A stretch of DNA of 64,000 nucleotides from Azospirillum brasilense (GTDB taxonomy: Bacteria > Pseudomonadota > Alphaproteobacteria > Azospirillales > Azospirillaceae): the NCBI RefSeq assembly GCF_007827795.1, contig NZ_VITI01000007.1, positions 62,001-126,000 on the forward strand, in the 5' to 3' direction. Positions 60,194 through 64,000 of the stretch are shown piece after piece (the first letter of the stretch is position 1; every line of letters begins with the position of its first letter). A model generated the notes under the pieces. The model searched no databases, had not been told where the DNA came from, and saw only the letters and a list, made by a program, of their open reading frames with translations. A program made the position numbers and the translations under genes.

Positions 60194-61498
60194 TCAGCCC
60201 GTGCGGTCCAGCCGGCGCAGATGCAGCATGTAGAGCCGGGAGAAGCGCGTCACCAGATCGTGGAACGGCAACGGCTTGACCGGGGTGAAGGGCAAGGCCA
60301 GCTCCTGTGCGCCCGTCCCCGTGGCGTGGCGCGCCAGTTCGCGGCCCACGGCGGTGCCCAGCGCCATGCCGCGCCCGTTGTAGCCCACCGCCCCGGTCAC
60401 GCCGGGCGCCAGCTCGTGGAAATGGGGCCGGAAATCGGCGGTCATCGCCAGATGCCCGCTCCAGTTCCGCGCGATGGCCGGGTCGCCGGCCTGGGGGAAG
60501 ACGCGGCGGATGCGCTCGCGCGTGCGCTCCCGCGCCCGCCGCTCGGCGTCCGCCGACCGCACCAGCGTGCAGCCGGAGACCAGCCGGTTGTCGGCGGTCC
60601 AGCGGAAGAAATGCAGGTCGCCGCGGGTGTCGCTGCACGCCATGTCGGAGGGCAGCACGCTGGCGCGCAGGGCGGCGGGCAGCGGCTCCGTCACCATCTG
60701 GAAATTCAGCACCGGCACGATGGAGCGGCACAGCCCCGGCCACAGATCGTCGGTGTAGGCGTTGGTCGCCAGAACGACGCGGTCGGCGGTCACGCTGCCG
60801 CGCGGCGTGGTCAGCGTCCAGCCGGTGCCGGCGCGCCCGATGGACACCACCGGCGTGTCGCAGTGGAGGACGACGCCCAGCCCGAGGGCGGCCCGCGCCA
60901 TCTCGCGGGCCAGCGACAGCGGGTTCACATGGCCGCCTGTCGGGGCGACCATGGCGCCGTGCCAGAAGCGCGTGCCCAGCGCCCGTTCCGTCTGCGCCGC
61001 GTCGAGCAGGGCGACCTCCGCCCCCAGCGCCCGCCACTGCGTGACCCGCTGCTCGGCCGCCGCCATGCGGCCCGGCCGGTGGGCCGGCTGGATCCAGCCC
61101 TTCTGCACGCCGTCGCAGCGCATCTGGTAGCGCTCGATCAGGTCGAAGACCAGCGCCGCCGAGCCGCCGACCATGCGGGCGAGCGCCGATCCCTTCGCCT
61201 CGCCGTAGGCCGCCGTCAGGTTGACGGGGTCGAGGCGCGACAGCGTCGGGATGATCTGGCCGTTGTTGCGGCCCGACCCGCCGAAGCCCGGCTCGCGCGC
61301 CTCCAGCACCGCCACGCGCACGCCCCGCTCGGCGAGATGGATCGCCGTGGACAGGCCGGTGACGCCCGCCCCGACCACCGCCACGTCCACCCGGATCGCC
61401 CCGTCCAGCGGACCGGTCTCCGGGCCGGAGACGGCGCTCGCCGCCCAGTGGGACTCCGGCAGCGGCGCATCCAGCAGCGGTTTGAGAAGCGCGCTCAT
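60194..61498 (-). CDS. FAD-dependent amine/amino-acid oxidoreductase (PuuB-like)
   Basis: A DAO-family flavoenzyme of 434 aa. The FAD site is VDVAVVGAGVTGLSTAIHLA near residue 40, followed by GGSGRNNGQIIPTLSRLDP, which is typical of gamma-glutamylputrescine oxidase-like enzymes. The C-terminal GYNGRGMALGTAVGRELA closes the FAD fold. These enzymes oxidise secondary or primary amines to imines, using O2 or the respiratory chain. ATG 61498 overlaps the M20 stop by four bases. It is the last gene of an operon with LivF, ATC-hydrolase-like and M20 proteins. Confidence 0.85.
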   Translation of the reverse strand: MSALLKPLLDAPLPESHWAASAVSGPETGPLDGAIRVDVAVVGAGVTGLSTAIHLAERGVRVAVLEAREPGFGGSGRNNGQIIPTLSRLDPVNLTAAYGEAKGSALARMVGGSAALVFDLIERYQMRCDGVQKGWIQPAHRPGRMAAAEQRVTQWRALGAEVALLDAAQTERALGTRFWHGAMVAPTGGHVNPLSLAREMARAALGLGVVLHCDTPVVSIGRAGTGWTLTTPRGSVTADRVVLATNAYTDDLWPGLCRSIVPVLNFQMVTEPLPAALRASVLPSDMACSDTRGDLHFFRWTADNRLVSGCTLVRSADAERRARERTRERIRRVFPQAGDPAIARNWSGHLAMTADFRPHFHELAPGVTGAVGYNGRGMALGTAVGRELARHATGTGAQELALPFTPVKPLPFHDLVTRFSRLYMLHLRRLDRTG

Positions 61499-62694
61499 CG
61501 CGTCTCCTCCTCCACCAGCAGCGTCTTCGCCAGCGCCACCCAATAGCTGGCGCCGATGGCCAGGTTGGCGTCGTTGAAGTCGTAGCCGGGGTTGTGCAGC
61601 AGGCAGCCGCCGTCGGTCGGCCCGTTGCCCAGCCAGACGTAGCAGCCGGGACGCTCCTTCAGCATGAAGGCGAAATCCTCCGCGCCCATGGAGGGCATCG
61701 GATCGTGGTCGATGTTCTCCTCCCCGACCAGCGTGGCGGCGACGCGGGCGCACAGCGCGGTCTCGGCGGCGCTGTTGACGGTCGCCGGGTAGCGCCGCTC
61801 GTAGCGCACGCTGGCGGTGCAGCCGAAGGCGGCGGCGGTGTGCTCGGCCAGCGCGCGCAGCCGCGCCTCGACCACGTCCTGCACCCCTTCCTTGAAGGCG
61901 CGGACGGTGCCGCGCAGCGTCACCTCCGCCGGGATGACGTTCCAGGTGTCGCCGCCGGTGATCCAGGTCGTGGAGACCACGGCGCTGTCCAGCGGGTGCA
62001 GGCTGCGCCCCGGAATGGTCTGCAGGGTGGTCAGCAGATGGCCGGCGGCGGTCATCGGGTCGTGGCCGAGATGCGGCATGGCGGCGTGGCTGCCCTTGCC
62101 GTGGACCGTCACCTCGAAGATGTCGTAGCTGCCCATCATCGGCCCCGGCCGCAGCGCGATCCGGCCCAGCGGCAGGCCCGGCCAGTTGTGCATGCCGTAG
62201 ACGCCGTCCACCGGGAACCGCTCGAACAGCCCCTCGGCGATCATCTCGCGGGCGCCGCCCTCGTTCTCCTCCGCCGGCTGGAAGATGACGTGCAGCGTCC
62301 CGGCGAAGTCGGGATCGTCGGCCAGGACCTTGGTGGCCCCCAGCAGCATGGTGGTGTGGCCGTCGTGGCCGCAGGCGTGCATCCGCCCCGGATTGACCGA
62401 GCGGTGGGCGAAACCGTTGGTCTCATGGATGTGCAGGGCGTCCATGTCGGCGCGCAGCGCGATGGCCCGGCCGCCGGGGCGGCGGCCCTTCAGCGTGCCG
62501 ACCACGCCGGTGCGCCCCAGCCCCGTCGCCACCTCCAGCCCGAAGGCGCGCAGCTTGTCCGCGACGAAGGCGGCGGTCTCGTGCTCCTCGAAGGCGGTTT
62601 CGGGATGGGCGTGCAGATGGTGCCGCCACTGCCGCATCTCCGGGGCCAGGGCCTCGGCGGCGGGATGCAGGCGGACGTTCGCGGGGATGGTCAT
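61495..62694 (-). CDS. M20 family amidohydrolase (hippurate hydrolase-like)
   Basis: Metal-dependent amidohydrolase of 399 aa, of the M20D type that cleaves N-acyl or N-carbamoyl amino acids. The metal-site motifs are ALRADMDALHIHET, MHACGHDGHTTMLLGA, FQPAEENEGGAREMI, GMHNWPGLPLG and MGAEDFAFMLKERPG. ATG 62694 overlaps the preceding stop by four bases. Coupling with an ATC-hydrolase-family gene recalls cysteine formation from aminothiazoline carboxylate, where an M20 enzyme removes the carbamoyl group. Confidence 0.87.
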   Translation of the reverse strand: MTIPANVRLHPAAEALAPEMRQWRHHLHAHPETAFEEHETAAFVADKLRAFGLEVATGLGRTGVVGTLKGRRPGGRAIALRADMDALHIHETNGFAHRSVNPGRMHACGHDGHTTMLLGATKVLADDPDFAGTLHVIFQPAEENEGGAREMIAEGLFERFPVDGVYGMHNWPGLPLGRIALRPGPMMGSYDIFEVTVHGKGSHAAMPHLGHDPMTAAGHLLTTLQTIPGRSLHPLDSAVVSTTWITGGDTWNVIPAEVTLRGTVRAFKEGVQDVVEARLRALAEHTAAAFGCTASVRYERRYPATVNSAAETALCARVAATLVGEENIDHDPMPSMGAEDFAFMLKERPGCYVWLGNGPTDGGCLLHNPGYDFNDANLAIGASYWVALAKTLLVEEETR

Positions 62695-63209
62695 TCCGGG
62701 GACTCCTGGGGTCCGCCCGCCGGCAGGCTGTAGCGGAAGTCGCAGTGGCTGGCGCCCTGCATGATGGTCTGGGTGCGGGTGAAGCGGACATCGGGGCGGT
62801 AGCCGCACATGAACTCGCCGTCCCGGTTGCAGGACAGGATGTCGCCGATCTCCTCCACGCCCATGGCGCGGTAGCTTTCGGCGTAGCGGCAGCGGGTGAC
62901 GTTGAAGCCCAGCCGGTCGGGCGCGCTCTCGATCACCTCCAGCCGCAGGGCGTCGCCGGCGGTCCACAGGGCCAGCCGCTCATGGAAGGTGGCGAGGTCG
63001 GCGGTGCCGCGGGTGGCGCGGTCCTCCGCAGCCATGGCGGCGCCGGCCTCGCGGGCCATCACCTCGATGGCGCGAGCCAGCACGGCGCGCGCCCGTTCCC
63101 GCCCGATCTCGGGCAGGAGCTGGTCGTAGAGCGCCTTGGCGAAGGCCGCCTCGATTCGCCGGCGCTCCAGGATGGGGAGCGGGGCGGGGGTGTCGTTTCC
63201 GGTGGTCAT
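62691..63209 (-). CDS. L-2-amino-thiazoline-4-carboxylate (ATC) hydrolase family protein
   Basis: A 172 aa protein of the ATC_hydrolase family. RRRIEAAFAKALYDQLLPEI at the start, then FNVTRCRYAESYRAMGVEEI and ILSCNRDGEFMCGYRPDVRF, with TIMQGASHCDFRYSL at the end, fit the family, including conserved cysteines. The founding members open the thiazoline ring of ATC to N-carbamoyl cysteine; many homologues have other or unknown substrates. It lies 32 bp downstream of livF and is coupled to the M20 gene. Confidence 0.8.
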   Translation of the reverse strand: MTTGNDTPAPLPILERRRIEAAFAKALYDQLLPEIGRERARAVLARAIEVMAREAGAAMAAEDRATRGTADLATFHERLALWTAGDALRLEVIESAPDRLGFNVTRCRYAESYRAMGVEEIGDILSCNRDGEFMCGYRPDVRFTRTQTIMQGASHCDFRYSLPAGGPQESPE

Positions 63210-63241
63210 CGCTGGGGTCCTTTCTCCGTCAGCCGCCAGGG

Positions 63242-63991
63242 TCAACCGCCGAGATAGGCCGCCCGCACGCGCGGGTCGGCGGCCAGATCGGCGGCGCTGC
63301 CCGAGAGTGTCACCCTTCCCGCCTCCATGACATAGGCGTGATCGGCGACGCGCAGCGCGGCGCGGGCGTTCTGCTCGACCAGCAGGATCGAGGTGCCCTC
63401 GCTCCGGATCTGGACCAGCAGGTCGAAGATCTGCTTCACCACCATCGGCGCGAGGCCGAGCGACGGCTCGTCCAGCAGCAGCAGGCGCGGCTTCGACATC
63501 AGGGCGCGGGCGATGCACAGCATCTGCTGCTCGCCGCCCGACAGCGATCCCGCCTTCTGGGTCAGCCGCTCGCGCAGGCGGGGGAACAGCTCCAGCATCC
63601 GCTCCATGCGGGCGGCACGGTCGTGGCGCAGCGTCCGCCCGCCCAGCAGCAGGTTCTCCCGCACCGTCATGGTGCCGAAGATCTGCCGCCCCTCCGGCGC
63701 CTGGGCGAGGCCGCGGCGCACCACCTCGTGGCTGGGGCTGTCGGTCATGTCCTCGCCGTCGAAGACGGTGGCGCCACCGCTGGTGCGGTAAATGCCCGAC
63801 AAGGCGCGCATCAGCGTGGTCTTGCCGACGCCATTGGCGCCCAGCACGGCGACGATGGCCCCCTCCGCCACGTCGAGCGAGACGCCGCGCAGGATCTCCT
63901 GCGGCCCCATGCGCACCGTCAGGTCGCGGACCTCCAGAATGCGGCGGGTGGCGACGGCGGTGTTGCTGGCCTGTGCTCCGTCAAGCGGCAT
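63242..63991 (-). CDS. livF: Liv-type ABC transporter ATP-binding protein LivF
   Basis: ATPase of 249 aa: Walker A GANGVGKTTLMRALSGI, signature LSGGEQQMLCIARALM, Walker B LLLLDEPSLGLAP, and the LivF-type ending RVRAAYLGG. The first 18 residues are an extra hydrophilic extension. The rest of this third Liv importer (livG, livM, livH, binding protein) presumably lies beyond the right edge. It heads the visible part of an operon with three amide/amine-metabolising enzymes, so it likely imports their substrate. Confidence 0.92.
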   Translation of the reverse strand: MPLDGAQASNTAVATRRILEVRDLTVRMGPQEILRGVSLDVAEGAIVAVLGANGVGKTTLMRALSGIYRTSGGATVFDGEDMTDSPSHEVVRRGLAQAPEGRQIFGTMTVRENLLLGGRTLRHDRAARMERMLELFPRLRERLTQKAGSLSGGEQQMLCIARALMSKPRLLLLDEPSLGLAPMVVKQIFDLLVQIRSEGTSILLVEQNARAALRVADHAYVMEAGRVTLSGSAADLAADPRVRAAYLGG

Positions 63992-64000
63992 CGTCTTCCA

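Overview
The window is about 64 kb of very GC-rich DNA, tightly packed with transport and catabolic operons. It carries no rRNA, tRNA, CRISPR array or recognisable transposase. The gene content points to a metabolically versatile, plant- or soil-associated alphaproteobacterium, most like Azospirillum and probably a chromid or megaplasmid: TRAP and Liv-type importers, an EtfAB pair, xanthine-dehydrogenase-type hydroxylase subunits, a nicotinate lower pathway, a fused fructose PTS and sigma-54 promoters. This assignment is inference; no phylogenetic marker is present.

Region 1 (1-11.1 kb): a truncated 2-oxoglutarate dehydrogenase E1 gene diverges from an operon with a TakP-type 2-oxoacid TRAP importer, a PanE-like reductase, a 2-oxoglutarate-semialdehyde-type aldehyde dehydrogenase, a D-2-hydroxyglutarate dehydrogenase-type flavoprotein and its likely electron acceptor EtfBA. 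The theme is conversion of C5 acids to 2-oxoglutarate. Region 2 (11.1-17.6 kb): an operon encoding the two halves of the plant Tm-1 protein as separate genes (Tm-1-like ATP-binding protein and PEP-hydrolase-type TIM barrel) plus an SRPBCC protein. It diverges from a regulator that uses the same TIM barrel as its sensor domain. A third diverged barrel gene and an orphan Liv-type binding protein follow.

Region 3 (17.6-32 kb, minus strand): GGT-family hydrolase, Liv importer, three-subunit molybdenum hydroxylase with CoxG-like protein, amidase, HpxZ-like protein, MarR regulator and a DUF1116 protein. Several members resemble oxalurate/oxamate catabolism proteins (HpxW, HpxY, HpxZ, AllG). An AT-richer 0.7 kb control region (32.0-32.65 kb) has sigma-54 promoter matches facing both ways, with palindromic candidate activator sites between them; the rightward promoter drives an amidohydrolase gene.

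Region 4 (34-45.4 kb): two small proteins, a full Liv importer, then nicC-nicE-nicD-nicX-nicF and a TetR regulator. This is the complete 6-hydroxynicotinate-to-fumarate route without an obvious NicAB hydroxylase. Region 5 (45.4-52.1 kb): LacI-type FruR divergent from fruB (EIIA-HPr-EI), fruK and fruA, with three well-matched operators and a strong terminator. Region 6 (52.2-60 kb): lipoprotein, sensor kinase and LuxR-type response regulator, small proteins, VanZ-like protein, FkbM methyltransferase and a TPR-glycosyltransferase fusion. Region 7 (60.2-64 kb): minus-strand operon with LivF, an ATC-hydrolase-family protein, an M20 amidohydrolase and a FAD-dependent amine oxidase-like protein.

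A family of palindromic GC-rich intergenic repeats (six clear copies plus a remnant) sits next to stop codons throughout, and one copy encodes the C-terminus of the CoxG-like protein.
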